This document shows, piece after piece, positions 8,668-17,022 of a stretch of DNA of 64,000 bases (positions are counted from its first letter, which is position 1; each line of letters starts with the position of its first letter). The position numbers and the translations under genes were made by a program. Location: NCBI GenBank assembly GCA_949878745.1, contig CATLBH010000003.1, positions 1 to 64,000 of the forward strand, written 5' to 3'. The notes under the pieces are model-generated. The model was not told the origin of the DNA and made no database searches. It saw only the letters and a program-made list of their open reading frames with translations. The DNA comes from an uncultured Ruminiclostridium sp. (GTDB taxonomy: Bacteria > Bacillota > Clostridia > Oscillospirales > Ruminococcaceae).

Positions 8668-9690
8668 ATGAAAATTCTGATTATAGGCGGTACGGGAACC
8701 ATAAGCGCCGCGATTTCGCAAAAACTCGCCGAGTCGGAGCATGAGCTTTATCTTTTGAACAGGGGAAATCTCAATGGGGAGCTTCCCTCTCGGATATGCT
8801 TTATCAAAGCCGACATAAATGACGAAAAGGAGGCCGAGGAAAAGCTTTACGGAATGGATTTCGACGTTGTGTGCGACTTTATAGGATTTGTAAAGCCGCA
8901 ATTGGAACGGGACTTCCGTCTTTTTAACGGAAGGACGAGGCAATTTGTGTATATAAGCTCCGCTTCCGCCTACAATAAGCCGCCCCGAGACTATGTGACA
9001 GACGAGGGAACCTCGCTCGGCAATCCGTATTGGGAATATTCCCGAAACAAGATAGAGTGTGAGGAATATCTGATGAAAATGTATCGGGAAAAGGGGTTCC
9101 CGATAACAATAGTGCGCCCCAGCCACACCTATTGTGAAAAGGCCGTGCCGCTGGGAGTTCATGGAAAAAACGGAAGCTGGCAGGTAATCAAGCGTATGCT
9201 GGAGGGGAAGCCCGTTATCGTTCACGGGGACGGCACCTCGCTGTGGACAATGACCGACAGCCGAGACTTCGCCAAGGGCTTTATCGGGCTTCTGGGCAAT
9301 CCTCACGCCATAGGGGAAGCGTTTCAGATAACCTCGGAGGAGACTCTCACCTGGAATCAGATATATAAGACCATCGCGGACTGTCTTAACGTTGAATATA
9401 AGCCTTATTACGTTTCCTCCGCGTTTCTGGCGGCGGTAAGCGATTATGATTTCGAGGGAAGTCTCATAGGGGATAAATCCAACTCGGTGGTGTTTGACAA
9501 CGGAAAACTGAAAAGGGCGGTACCCGACTTTGCACCCTCCGTAAGATTCGAGGAGGGGGTTAAGAGGACGTTGAAATATGTTCTCGGCCATAAGGAATGT
9601 CAGACGGAGGATAAGGAATTCGACGAATGGTGCGATAAGGTTATCGGCGCACTGGAAAAGGCGAAAGACGAAATCAGAGGCGGCAGATAA
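8668..9690 (+). CDS. NAD(P)-dependent epimerase/dehydratase family protein (extended SDR)
   Basis: This 340-residue extended short-chain dehydrogenase/reductase has the Rossmann signature GGTGTISAAIS near residue 8, in place of the canonical GxxGxxG. It has a YSRNK catalytic Tyr/Lys pair and a C-terminal substrate domain. Such proteins act on nucleotide sugars, or as reductases of the isoflavone-reductase/NmrA-like type; the substrate is unknown. The start ATG at 8668 follows an AAAAGGAGC ribosome site. The next gene starts 58 bases downstream, so the two SDR genes probably form an operon. Confidence 0.85.
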   Translation: MKILIIGGTGTISAAISQKLAESEHELYLLNRGNLNGELPSRICFIKADINDEKEAEEKLYGMDFDVVCDFIGFVKPQLERDFRLFNGRTRQFVYISSASAYNKPPRDYVTDEGTSLGNPYWEYSRNKIECEEYLMKMYREKGFPITIVRPSHTYCEKAVPLGVHGKNGSWQVIKRMLEGKPVIVHGDGTSLWTMTDSRDFAKGFIGLLGNPHAIGEAFQITSEETLTWNQIYKTIADCLNVEYKPYYVSSAFLAAVSDYDFEGSLIGDKSNSVVFDNGKLKRAVPDFAPSVRFEEGVKRTLKYVLGHKECQTEDKEFDEWCDKVIGALEKAKDEIRGGR

Positions 9691-9748
9691 AGAGAGGTTC
9701 CGAGAATCCGAAATATTGCCGCTCAAAGAGAAAGGAACGGTTATAAAA

Positions 9749-10501
9749 ATGGTTGACGTAAAAGGAAAATGGGCGCTTATTACGGGCGCCGCAAGAGGAA
9801 TAGGATATCTTACCGCGCAAATGATGGCGGAGAGGGGCTGTAACCTTATTCTTCACGGAAGAACCAAAGAACACTGCGATAAAATTCTGGCGGAGGTGAA
9901 GGCTCTCGGAGTCGAGGCGTATTCCGTAGGAGCGGAGCTTTCCGACCCGAACGCCTTGGAGCGTATGTTAAAAGAAATCGACGAAAGGGGGACGCAGGCA
10001 GACATAGTGCTTAACAACGCGGGAATGCAGATAGCCTATCGCACCGATTATTTTAAGACCCCCGTTTCCGACTACACCGAAAGCTTTATGGCAAACACAG
10101 TCGCCCCCGCAATGATTTGCTATCACTTTATGCCCAAAATGATCGAACAGGGGTTCGGAAGGATAGTAAACACCACCAGCGGGATACGGCTTGAACCCGA
10201 ACAGGCGGGATATTCCGCCAGCAAGGCGGCTCTTGAGAAAATAACGATCGATCTCGGCTCAAGGGTGAACGGCACCGACGTAATGATAAACCTTACCGAT
10301 CCCGGCTGGTGCAGAACGGATCTGGGAGGGGAAAACGCCCCCAACGACCCGAAAAGCGCCATACCGGGTATAGCGGTAGGCGCTTTCGTGGACGATAAAA
10401 AATCGGGAAGGTATTTAAACGCGCCTTTCTTCGCGGGAATGACTCTCGAGGAGGCGGTGCAGAAGGCGGAAAAGGAATTTGACAGTCCTTACGGGAAGTG
10501 A
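9749..10501 (+). CDS. SDR family oxidoreductase
   Basis: This is a classical short-chain dehydrogenase of about 250 residues. Motifs are the cofactor site TGAARGIGYL, NNAG, and the active-site tyrosine and lysine in YSASK. I chose ATG 9749 (MVDVKGKWALITG) behind an AAAGGAAC ribosome site; the longer open frame that begins inside the upstream gene is not needed. It lies directly after the extended-SDR gene, suggesting sequential steps on one substrate. It converges on the TPR gene, with only five bases between the two stop codons and no visible terminator. Confidence 0.9.
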   Translation: MVDVKGKWALITGAARGIGYLTAQMMAERGCNLILHGRTKEHCDKILAEVKALGVEAYSVGAELSDPNALERMLKEIDERGTQADIVLNNAGMQIAYRTDYFKTPVSDYTESFMANTVAPAMICYHFMPKMIEQGFGRIVNTTSGIRLEPEQAGYSASKAALEKITIDLGSRVNGTDVMINLTDPGWCRTDLGGENAPNDPKSAIPGIAVGAFVDDKKSGRYLNAPFFAGMTLEEAVQKAEKEFDSPYGK

Positions 10502-10506
10502 TCTGA

Positions 10507-11460
10507 TCATTTCATTGTTCTGAGCTTGCTTAAGCCCCACTCGAAGTAAGACGACGCGGAGTCGAACAGGAAAAAGTTTTCGCTTCCCTCCTCGATCAGT
10601 TCTTCTATGGTGTCGGGTCTGTATCCGATGGGATTTATGTTATACATTATGCTTTCAAAATCGTTTTCGTCCGCTTCCTCGAAAAACTCCAGAGTACCTT
10701 CGTTTAAGTCCCGCAGTTTTTTAAGATATTTAGCCGACTTTTTCAGGTCTCCCAGCTTATAATACAGTACGGACAGGGGCAAAAGCATTTGAGTATCGTC
10801 GTCCGGATACTTTTTCAGGAGCTTCAGCGCCGACTCTTCGTCCTCCAGATAGGCGTAAATATGCATGGCGCGATATCTTGCCCCCAAATTGTCCATCTCG
10901 CAAAGCCCGATCATTTTTTCGAAGACCTCGACGGCAAGGCGCATTTTTCCGCACTCCACAAGCGTATCCGCGTAGGACAGCAAAAGGCGCATATAAGGCC
11001 GCGTTTCCAGAATCAGCCAGAATTTGCCCACATTGTCTTCACCGAAATATCCGTCTTGTTCGAGCTTTTTTTCCGCTTCGGCTATAAGCTTTTTGTATTT
11101 GTCGATAAGCTTGTTTAAGGAGTTTGTGGAAGCGTAGGCGACAACGGAGGCGGCGTCAAGGTTATCGGGATCCTTCTCCAGGATTTTTTTGGCGTTTTTA
11201 AGGGAATCCTTTCCGTTAAAGGCGGTATTCGCCAACGCCAAAAATTCCTCGGGGTTATTTATGTCCTTATCCCCGTTCATTTTCATAAGTATATCGCCGC
11301 CCAAATTTGAGACAATTTTTTCGTAAATTTCCTCAAGGCATTCCCGAACCAGCACTTCCTCGTCCTCGGAGGCGTTCTTCTTGCCGTCCTTGGGGGCGTT
11401 CTTAGGGGGAGTGATTCTGAGAACCTGATTTTCGTCTTTTTTTTCATCCTTTTTTTTCAT
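10507..11460 (-). CDS. Tetratricopeptide-repeat protein (ST7-like)
   Basis: This 317-residue soluble helical protein has a charged Lys/Asp-rich N-terminal tail (1-40) followed by repeated TPR-like helices. The segment ETRPYMRLLLSYADTLVECG and the repeats after it match the pattern of bacterial ST7/TPR proteins, which carry 'RPYMR....A..L...G....A...' motifs. TPRs mediate protein-protein contacts; no partner is evident. There is no signal peptide or membrane segment. The gene is convergent with the SDR operon and its upstream side borders a nested repeat element. Confidence 0.75.
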   Translation of the reverse strand: MKKKDEKKDENQVLRITPPKNAPKDGKKNASEDEEVLVRECLEEIYEKIVSNLGGDILMKMNGDKDINNPEEFLALANTAFNGKDSLKNAKKILEKDPDNLDAASVVAYASTNSLNKLIDKYKKLIAEAEKKLEQDGYFGEDNVGKFWLILETRPYMRLLLSYADTLVECGKMRLAVEVFEKMIGLCEMDNLGARYRAMHIYAYLEDEESALKLLKKYPDDDTQMLLPLSVLYYKLGDLKKSAKYLKKLRDLNEGTLEFFEEADENDFESIMYNINPIGYRPDTIEELIEEGSENFFLFDSASSYFEWGLSKLRTMK

Positions 11461-11535
11461 GGCAATTCCCTTTCCATATTATTAGCCTATTCTAATATTT
11501 AATCATATTGTAGACGAAGTCGGAAAAATGACTAA

Positions 11536-11624
11536 GGAAACGCTGATTAAAACACAATCGCCCCGTTCAAAGCAGCGTATTCACGCGGCTGATTGTGTTA
11601 CGCTACGCTTTAATCAGCGGTTCC
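11536..11624. mobile_element. MITE-like element, TIR GGAAACGCTGATTAAA, flanked by CTAA
   Basis: This 89-bp palindromic element has terminal inverted repeats GGAAACGCTGATTAAA and TTTAATCAGCGGTTCC and an inner ACACAATC/GATTGTGT pair. It is flanked on both sides by CTAA (11532-11535 and 11625-11628), consistent with a 4-bp target duplication. A 161-bp relative lies at 14250-14410 with the same flanks. Confidence 0.7.
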
Positions 11625-11648
11625 CTAAAGATTACACCCGAAACACCA

Positions 11649-11723
11649 AGGCTTGTTTGAAAATAGAGGAAATGACCGTTTGGGGGCGAAAAGACGACGT
11701 TTCCGATTTTTCAAACAAAGCCT
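11649..11723. mobile_element. MITE-like element, TIR AGGCTTGTTTGAAAA, short derivative
   Basis: Terminal repeats AGGCTTGTTTGAAAA and TTTTTCAAACAAAGCCT enclose 75 bp. Its interior, read on the other strand, matches the ends of the 160-bp element at 27985-28144 (TCGGAAACG, CGTCTTTT, AAACGGTCAT and TCCTCTATTTTC). It therefore looks like an internally deleted copy of that element. Confidence 0.65.
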
Positions 11724-11767
11724 AATCTTTGGTAAAAAATTTTTTGTGTATAATCTGACCAAAGATC

Positions 11768-11941
11768 AGAAACTATTCTAATAGGATATGGTGTGCGGAT
11801 TTTCGTGCATATTTTGTTGATGACAAGGCAAAAATCCGCAGGCGGGCGGCTTACGCGATAAGCCCGTCAAGTATTTTTAACACAGTCAGCGGCAAAATAT
11901 GCCGAAAAGACGTGCGCCAATTCCTATTGGAACAATTTCTT
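11768..11941. repeat. AGAAC-type inverted-repeat element (diverged copy)
   Basis: It begins AGAAACTATTCTAATAGGA and ends TCCTATTGGAACAATTTCTT. The interior words (GGATTTTCG, GACAAGGCAAAA, TTTTAACACA, GCAGCGGCAAAAT-like and GCCGAAAAGACG) parallel the elements at 15471-15704 and 50507-50741. Its right end abuts the presumed promoter region of the fucosidase gene. Confidence 0.65.
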
Positions 11942-12000
11942 AGTATTAATTATAACACAAAAGAAAGGCACGGTCAACACCGTAAACAGGTAAATTTTAT

Positions 12001-14220
12001 ATGAAACGTCTTTGGTATACGCATCCAGCCGAAAATTGGAACGGCGCGCTTCCCTTGGGAAACGGGTTTATGGGAGCGATGTGTTTCGGGGGGAACATAA
12101 TTGACCGCTTTCAGCTTAACGCCGACAGCTTATGGTACGGAGGCTTCCGCGACCGCGTGAATCCCGACGCGAAAAGGAACATTCCCGAAATTCGCCGCCT
12201 TATTGCCCTGGGAAAAATAAGGGAGGCGGAAAGGCTCGCCGATCTTTCCATGGCGGCGATACCCGATTTTCAAAGTCATTATGAGCCGCTGTGCGACCTG
12301 TTTATTATTCCCGAAAGAGGTGAAAAAACCTCTATGTTCGGGCTTAGGGACAGTTGGAGCGAAAGAATATACGCAATGGAACCCTGTGAGGATTATGTGA
12401 GGGAGCTTGACATAGACGGCGGGATACACCGGGTTACATATAGGACTAAGGAAGGGCGGTGCGAAAGAGAAAGCTTTATTTCCTATCCCGACAAGGTGAT
12501 GGTTTTAAAAAACGTCGGGGAAAAAATATCCGTTGTAATCGAGCGGGGCGTGTATATGGATAGGCTTCGGAAAATCGACGAAAACACCCTTTGTATGGAG
12601 GGACGGGCGGGAGCCGAGGGGGTGAAATACTGCTTCTGTATAAGAGCGGTGAAAGGCTCCTTGGGCATTATCGGGAGAACGCTTTTCTGCGGCGAGGATT
12701 CGGTGCTGTTGGCCGCCGCGCAAACAAGCTTTTATTGCGATAATCCCTTTGAGGCGGCGGCGGAGATACTGGAGCTTGCGGAGAAAAAAGGGTATGAAAA
12801 GCTTAAGGAAAGGCACATCGCCGATTTTTCGGAAATCATGGGCAGATGCGAAATCAGCGTAGACTGCCCCCAAAAAGAAAGTATACCCACCGATTGTCGA
12901 ATTAAGGCGGCTCGGGAAGGGGGAGAGGACATCGGGCTTGTGAACCTGTCCTTTGCCTACGGGCGTTATCTTCTCGCCGCTTCAAGCCGTAAGGGAAGCC
13001 TTCCCGCCAATCTTCAGGGGATTTGGAACGACAGCTTTACGCCGCCCTGGGACAGCAAATTCACCATAAACATAAACACACAGATGAATTACTGGCCCGC
13101 TGAAAGCTGTAATATATCCGAAGCGCACCTGCCGCTTTTTGAGCATATTAAGCGTATGTATCCCCACGGAAGGGAGACGGCGGAAAAAATGTACGGAGCA
13201 CGTGGGTGGGTGGCACATCACAATACGGATATACACGGCGACTGTGCCCCTCAGGACACTTTGCCCTTTTCCAGCTACTGGCAGATGGGGGCGGCCTGGC
13301 TTTGTCTCCATATTTTCGAGCACTATCGCTATACCGAAGACGAGAGCTTTCTTGAGGAATATCTTCCCTACGTCAAGGAGGCGGCGCTGTTTTTTGAGGA
13401 CACCTTGATTTCCAACGATCGCGGGGAGCTTGTGGTTTCCCCCACCTCCTCACCGGAAAACTGTTACCGTATTCCCGGGGGAGAGACGGGAAACCTTTGT
13501 GCGGGAACCTCAATGGACAGTCAGATACTTTATGAGCTTTTCGGGGGGTTGATGGAATCGGGAAAAGTGTCGCGGGAGGAAAAGGAACGGTATGAAGAGA
13601 TACTGAAAAAGCTGCCCCCCATAAAGCTTGACGAGGGCGGGGCGATACGCGAATGGACGGAGCCGTGGGAGGAGGTTGACAAGGGGCACAGACATATTTC
13701 ACACCTTTTCGCTCTTTATCCCGGTTCCCTGATAGACTTTTCGGATAAAAGGCTTGTCGAGGCGGCGGAAAAAACGCTGGTGAGAAGGCTTGAAAACGGC
13801 GGGGGTCATACGGGCTGGTCAAGGGCGTGGATAATCAATCTTTGGGCGCGTTTGAGAAAGGGGGAGAAGGCTTGGGAGGATATAAAAAAGTACTTTGAGA
13901 TATCGGTGCTCCCGAATCTTTTCGACAACCACCCGCCTTTTCAGATAGACGGAAATTTCGGCACAACGGCGGCTGTGGCAGAAATGCTTATTCAAAGCCA
14001 TAATGGGAGAATCGTATTTTTCCCCGCTCTTCCTCGGGAATGGAAAAGCGGCGCGGCGAAGGGACTTGTATTAAGGGGAAAAATAACCGCCGATCTCAAA
14101 TGGAGCGGCGGTAAGGGGGAGGTTGTTCTTAAAACCGAAGAGGGAAAAAAGGTGTTTATTGAAGGATTTGGGGAAACTACTCTTGTTAAAGGGGAGAATA
14201 AATTTACGGTTAATCTTTGA
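12001..14220 (+). CDS. Alpha-L-fucosidase, GH95
   Basis: This 739-residue GH95-type protein is expected to remove terminal alpha-1,2-linked L-fucose, as on mucin O-glycans, milk oligosaccharides and blood-group structures. Family features are the N-terminal stretch beginning [19 protein letters not shown], the barrel motif [11 protein letters not shown] that carries conserved catalytic asparagines, [15 protein letters not shown] and [14 protein letters not shown] near the C-terminus. There is no signal peptide, so it is predicted intracellular. ATG 12001 has only a weak ribosome site. A possible TTGGAA/TATAAC promoter at 11927-11956 uses the end of the preceding repeat as its -35. Confidence 0.93.
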   Translation: MKRLWYTHPAENWNGALPLGNGFMGAMCFGGNIIDRFQLNADSLWYGGFRDRVNPDAKRNIPEIRRLIALGKIREAERLADLSMAAIPDFQSHYEPLCDLFIIPERGEKTSMFGLRDSWSERIYAMEPCEDYVRELDIDGGIHRVTYRTKEGRCERESFISYPDKVMVLKNVGEKISVVIERGVYMDRLRKIDENTLCMEGRAGAEGVKYCFCIRAVKGSLGIIGRTLFCGEDSVLLAAAQTSFYCDNPFEAAAEILELAEKKGYEKLKERHIADFSEIMGRCEISVDCPQKESIPTDCRIKAAREGGEDIGLVNLSFAYGRYLLAASSRKGSLPANLQGIWNDSFTPPWDSKFTININTQMNYWPAESCNISEAHLPLFEHIKRMYPHGRETAEKMYGARGWVAHHNTDIHGDCAPQDTLPFSSYWQMGAAWLCLHIFEHYRYTEDESFLEEYLPYVKEAALFFEDTLISNDRGELVVSPTSSPENCYRIPGGETGNLCAGTSMDSQILYELFGGLMESGKVSREEKERYEEILKKLPPIKLDEGGAIREWTEPWEEVDKGHRHISHLFALYPGSLIDFSDKRLVEAAEKTLVRRLENGGGHTGWSRAWIINLWARLRKGEKAWEDIKKYFEISVLPNLFDNHPPFQIDGNFGTTAAVAEMLIQSHNGRIVFFPALPREWKSGAAKGLVLRGKITADLKWSGGKGEVVLKTEEGKKVFIEGFGETTLVKGENKFTVNL

Positions 14221-14242
14221 GTTTTCGGTTATTAAGCGTTTT

Positions 14243-14460
14243 ATACTAAGGAACCGCTGATTAAATCGGTGTGTGCATATTGCGCGGCAGATTTTTCGTC
14301 AGATTGTACAAATTCGACGCAGGCGGGCTAGCGCCCGTCAAGGAGAAGTTGTGCAATCTGACGGAAAATATGCAAGCAAGATGCGCGCATCCGATTTAAT
14401 CAGTGGTTCCCTAATCTTTGGTCAGATTACAGACAAAAAATGTTGACCAAAGATTAGTAT
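14243..14460. repeat. CTTTGGTC hairpin element carrying an inserted MITE
   Basis: This region reads ATACTAA, then an inserted element, then CTAATCTTTGGTCAGATTA through to CCAAAGATTAGTAT. The outer parts make one half of the double-hairpin element. The last base overlaps the TAA stop codon of the MoxR gene on the other strand, so this hairpin may also serve as its transcription end. Confidence 0.7.
14250..14410. mobile_element. MITE-like element, TIR GGAACCGCTGATTAAAT, flanked by CTAA
   Basis: This 161-bp element has terminal repeats GGAACCGCTGATTAAAT and ATTTAATCAGTGGTTCC, plus an inner CCGTCAGATTGCAC-type pair (CGTCAGATTGTACAA / TTGTGCAATCTGACG). CTAA is found immediately outside both ends (14246-14249 and 14411-14414). 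It is related by its ends to 11536-11624. Confidence 0.75.
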
Positions 14461-15404
14461 TACGTATTTTCCGTTGGAACCTTTACGCGGGAAATCACGC
14501 TTTCGGCAACGGCCGTCGCAGGGTCGGAGCCTTGTTCCTTAGCCATTCTTCGGCAGATCAGGCGGTGGGGTATTACGTATCCCGCCGCTTTCTGTACGTC
14601 GTCGGGTGTCACAAACGCTCCGCCCCGTACCGCCGCTATACCCTGAGACATTTTTTTCAGGGCGAGGAGACCTCTTGTGCTTATACCCATCACCACGTCG
14701 GGGTGATTTCTCACGGCCTCGCCTATATCGGCGATATACTCCGTTACCGCGTCGTTTACCTTTATTTCCAGCACTTCGGACTGTATCGCGGAAAGGGCGG
14801 CTCCGTCGGCGACGGGTTCCGTTTTGTCAATGGGGTGTTTCGCGCCTATGGATTTCAATACGGACATTTCGCTTTCCTTTTCGGGAAAACCCAGGGAAAG
14901 GCGTATCATAAACCTGTCCAGCTGCGCTTCGGGAAGGGGAAAGGTGCCTGCGGTCTCTATGGGATTCTGTGTGGCGATAACGATAAAGGGGGTTGGGAGC
15001 TTAAGCTCTTCCCCGTCTATGGTGACCTGTTTTTCCTCCATACATTCCAGCAGAGCCGACTGGGTTCTGGGGGTGGCGCGGTTAATCTCGTCAGCCAGAA
15101 GAATGTTGGAGAATACGGGGCCTTTTCGGAGGATAAATTCCTGTTCCTTTATGTTGAAAAAATGTATTCCCGTTATGTCGGAGGGCAGAAGATCGGGGGT
15201 AAACTGTATTCGTTTAAAGGTACAGTCAAGGCTTTTGGCCAGAGCGCGGGCAAGCATTGTTTTCCCCGTGCCGGGAAGATCCTCGAGAAGGATATTTCCT
15301 CCCGCCAGAAGAGCGGAAACCACGGCGGAAATCTGTTCGTCCTTCCCTTTTATAACCTTTTTTATATTGTCGGTTATTTTTTTCGCGTATTCGCAGAGAG
15401 TCAT
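14460..15404 (-). CDS. MoxR-family AAA+ ATPase
   Basis: This 314-residue MoxR-type chaperone ATPase is a family that helps mature metalloenzymes or surface/secreted complexes, usually next to VWA and DUF58 genes. Walker A is LPGTGKTMLARALA, Walker B ILLADEINR, and sensor I VIATQNPIE. A C-terminal lid follows. The usual partner genes (DUF58, transglutaminase) are not present here: the downstream side is a repeat and then a convergent fucosidase gene, and the upstream side is another repeat. It is therefore an isolated copy. Confidence 0.92.
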   Translation of the reverse strand: MTLCEYAKKITDNIKKVIKGKDEQISAVVSALLAGGNILLEDLPGTGKTMLARALAKSLDCTFKRIQFTPDLLPSDITGIHFFNIKEQEFILRKGPVFSNILLADEINRATPRTQSALLECMEEKQVTIDGEELKLPTPFIVIATQNPIETAGTFPLPEAQLDRFMIRLSLGFPEKESEMSVLKSIGAKHPIDKTEPVADGAALSAIQSEVLEIKVNDAVTEYIADIGEAVRNHPDVVMGISTRGLLALKKMSQGIAAVRGGAFVTPDDVQKAAGYVIPHRLICRRMAKEQGSDPATAVAESVISRVKVPTENT

Positions 15405-15470
15405 TTATATTAAGTTCCTTTCAATTTAATGTGTCCGTATATCACTGTATCGCGGTATAATAAAAACGTT

Positions 15471-15704
15471 TAGAACCTGTCCACATAGGAATGGTGCGTG
15501 GATTTTCGAGCAGATTTTGTCGAGGACAAGGCAAAATTTCGCCGGCTTGCTGTCGCAGGTCAAGAAATTTTAACACACGAGGTGTTCGGTCATTTGCCCA
15601 AAGTCGGCGCAAGGACGCGCCGACTTTGGGCAAGTGACGAAACGCAGTCATCGGCAAAATCTGCCGAAAAGACGCGTGCCGATTCCTATGTGGACATGTT
15701 CTTA
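15471..15704. repeat. AGAACCTGTCCACATAGGA inverted-repeat element, 234 bp (copy A)
   Basis: It begins TAGAACCTGTCCACATAGGA and ends TCCTATGTGGACATGTTCTTA, giving ~20-bp terminal inverted repeats. An inner perfect stem AAAGTCGGCGC/GCGCCGACTTT sits at its centre. It is nearly identical to 50507-50741 over the full length. It encodes no protein. Confidence 0.85.
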
Positions 15705-15750
15705 TATTCCGTACACGATAACTTGCCCCCAAAAAACAAATAAAAAGAGG

Positions 15751-16443
15751 TTAACTACAAATCCACTTTATTCCATGGGCGGCTCGTTGGGAGGAGTCGG
15801 TGAAATGGCCGCCGGGGTTAATCTTAAACAGCGTTTCAATGCCTTTTTCCCGATAAAAGGACGCTATGGCTTCGGTGTTTTCCGAAACGGTTCGGAGATA
15901 TGGGTTTCGGGTTCTGCTTTCCCCGTCGCCCAAGGAAAAACAGAGCTTTTTCGGGGAGGATTTCATTTCATTTAAAAAAACATAATCCTTAAAGCCGGGA
16001 AACCAGAGTGAGCCGGAAACGCTTGCCGCCGCGTCAAAAATATCGGTATGGTAAAGGGAGTAAAGGGCGAACATTCCCGCCATGGAATAACCCGCGATCC
16101 CCCTTCGGGAAACCTCGCCCAGATATTCCTCCGCTTTGGGAAGGATTTCGCCGAGCAGTAGATTAAGATATTCGTCCGCTCCCCCGGAAAAAGGGTCGTC
16201 GCCCTTTACGGCGGCGGGGGCTTTCCAAGGGGACATATCCCTGTTCCAGTCAAGATCGGTTACGGTTATCAGCGAAATACCGCCGCCGCTTATAATGTTC
16301 CATACTTCCCCGCCCTGATCGCCGTAGGTGTTCAGGTAAACCGCCGGGCTTCCTTTGGCGGCGGGGTAAACGGTTACGGTTTTTTCACCGGCGGTGAAGC
16401 GCTTTATTTCCGTGGGAGGGGTGTTTTCTTTTACGTCTTCCAT
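15751..16443 (-). CDS. Esterase-family alpha/beta-hydrolase
   Basis: This 230-residue serine hydrolase resembles the putative esterase/enterochelin-esterase (Fes, D-esterase) fold. The nucleophile Ser120 lies in AGYSMAG, the final His213 in PGGHF, and an acidic residue in SLGDGESRTRN (around 173) completes a likely triad. It lacks a signal peptide. It is the last gene of a minus-strand group LacI - GNAT - esterase with gaps of 24 and 21 bases. Its start ATG follows a GGGAGAAAG site. The substrate is unknown; an acyl ester on a sugar or siderophore is possible. Confidence 0.8.
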   Translation of the reverse strand: MEDVKENTPPTEIKRFTAGEKTVTVYPAAKGSPAVYLNTYGDQGGEVWNIISGGGISLITVTDLDWNRDMSPWKAPAAVKGDDPFSGGADEYLNLLLGEILPKAEEYLGEVSRRGIAGYSMAGMFALYSLYHTDIFDAAASVSGSLWFPGFKDYVFLNEMKSSPKKLCFSLGDGESRTRNPYLRTVSENTEAIASFYREKGIETLFKINPGGHFTDSSQRAAHGIKWICS

Positions 16444-16464
16444 GGCTTTCTCCCTTTTTTCGTA

Positions 16465-16998
16465 TCAACGGTTAAGTATTTTTCCCATTTCCAGCCTGAC
16501 CTCGGTTTTTTCGGTATCCTCGTTGGAATAAGAAAACAGGTCGAAGCCGATGGGGTTAAAGCCCGTTTTAAGATAAAATTCCACCGCCCTCGGGTTGCAG
16601 GTCTGGGTTTCCAGCACGGCCATACGCGCGCCGATTCGGATTCCCGTTTCAAGAGCCTTGTTCATCAGAGCGGTTCCCAAGCCTTTGCCGCGGAAGCTTT
16701 CAAATACCAGCAAATTGGTGATTCGCAGTCGGTTGTTCCATTTCTCCGAAAAAAATTCGACTATGCCCGCCAGCTCCCCCTCCGAAAACGCGCCGAAGGC
16801 GAGAGCGCCTTTCGCCCAGTTCTCGAAAAGCCTGTCGGTGAATTTTTTGTTCAGGGTTTTTCCGTAGGGGTTGAACTTCAGCTTAAAATCCCAATCGGAG
16901 ACATCGAAGGAATAGTATCCGTCGGTGGAGTAGGAAAATTCCAGCTCGTGACCTTCCCATTTTTCCCGTTCGAGCTGTTTTATTTCGATTTTTGACAT
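16465..16998 (-). CDS. GNAT family N-acetyltransferase
   Basis: This 177-residue acetyltransferase of the Gcn5-related fold transfers an acetyl group from acetyl-CoA to an amine. The acetyl-CoA pocket motif is seen as FRGKGLGTALMNKALE (R/QxxGxG/A), followed by motif B ending NPRAVEFYLKTGF. The start ATG follows AAAAGGAGAC. It lies between the LacI-type regulator and the esterase, probably in one transcript. The acceptor is unknown. Confidence 0.88.
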   Translation of the reverse strand: MSKIEIKQLEREKWEGHELEFSYSTDGYYSFDVSDWDFKLKFNPYGKTLNKKFTDRLFENWAKGALAFGAFSEGELAGIVEFFSEKWNNRLRITNLLVFESFRGKGLGTALMNKALETGIRIGARMAVLETQTCNPRAVEFYLKTGFNPIGFDLFSYSNEDTEKTEVRLEMGKILNR

Positions 16999-17022
16999 AT
17001 TGTCTCCTTTTACTTGAAAATT

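Larger units (their letters stand above)
11491..11769. repeat. Double-hairpin element interrupted by two other inverted-repeat elements
   Basis: The outer sequence follows the intact element at 32361-32474: ATTTAATCATATTG, GAAGTCGG, AAAGATTACACCCGAAACAC, AATCTTTGGT and TATAATCTGACCAAAGAT, in that order. Two foreign inverted-repeat elements split it, at 11536-11624 and about 11649-11723. Removing both restores the canonical order. This is nested insertion visible by eye. Confidence 0.8.

Noticed and set aside
9578-9748. Longer start for the second SDR gene inside the upstream gene
   Set aside because: The extension lacks a ribosome site and adds non-family residues. ATG 9749 directly precedes the conserved SDR start.
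14418-15413. 331-codon plus-strand ORF opposite the MoxR gene
   Set aside because: It is the antisense shadow of a clear MoxR ATPase. The translation is low in recognisable motifs and has no ribosome site.
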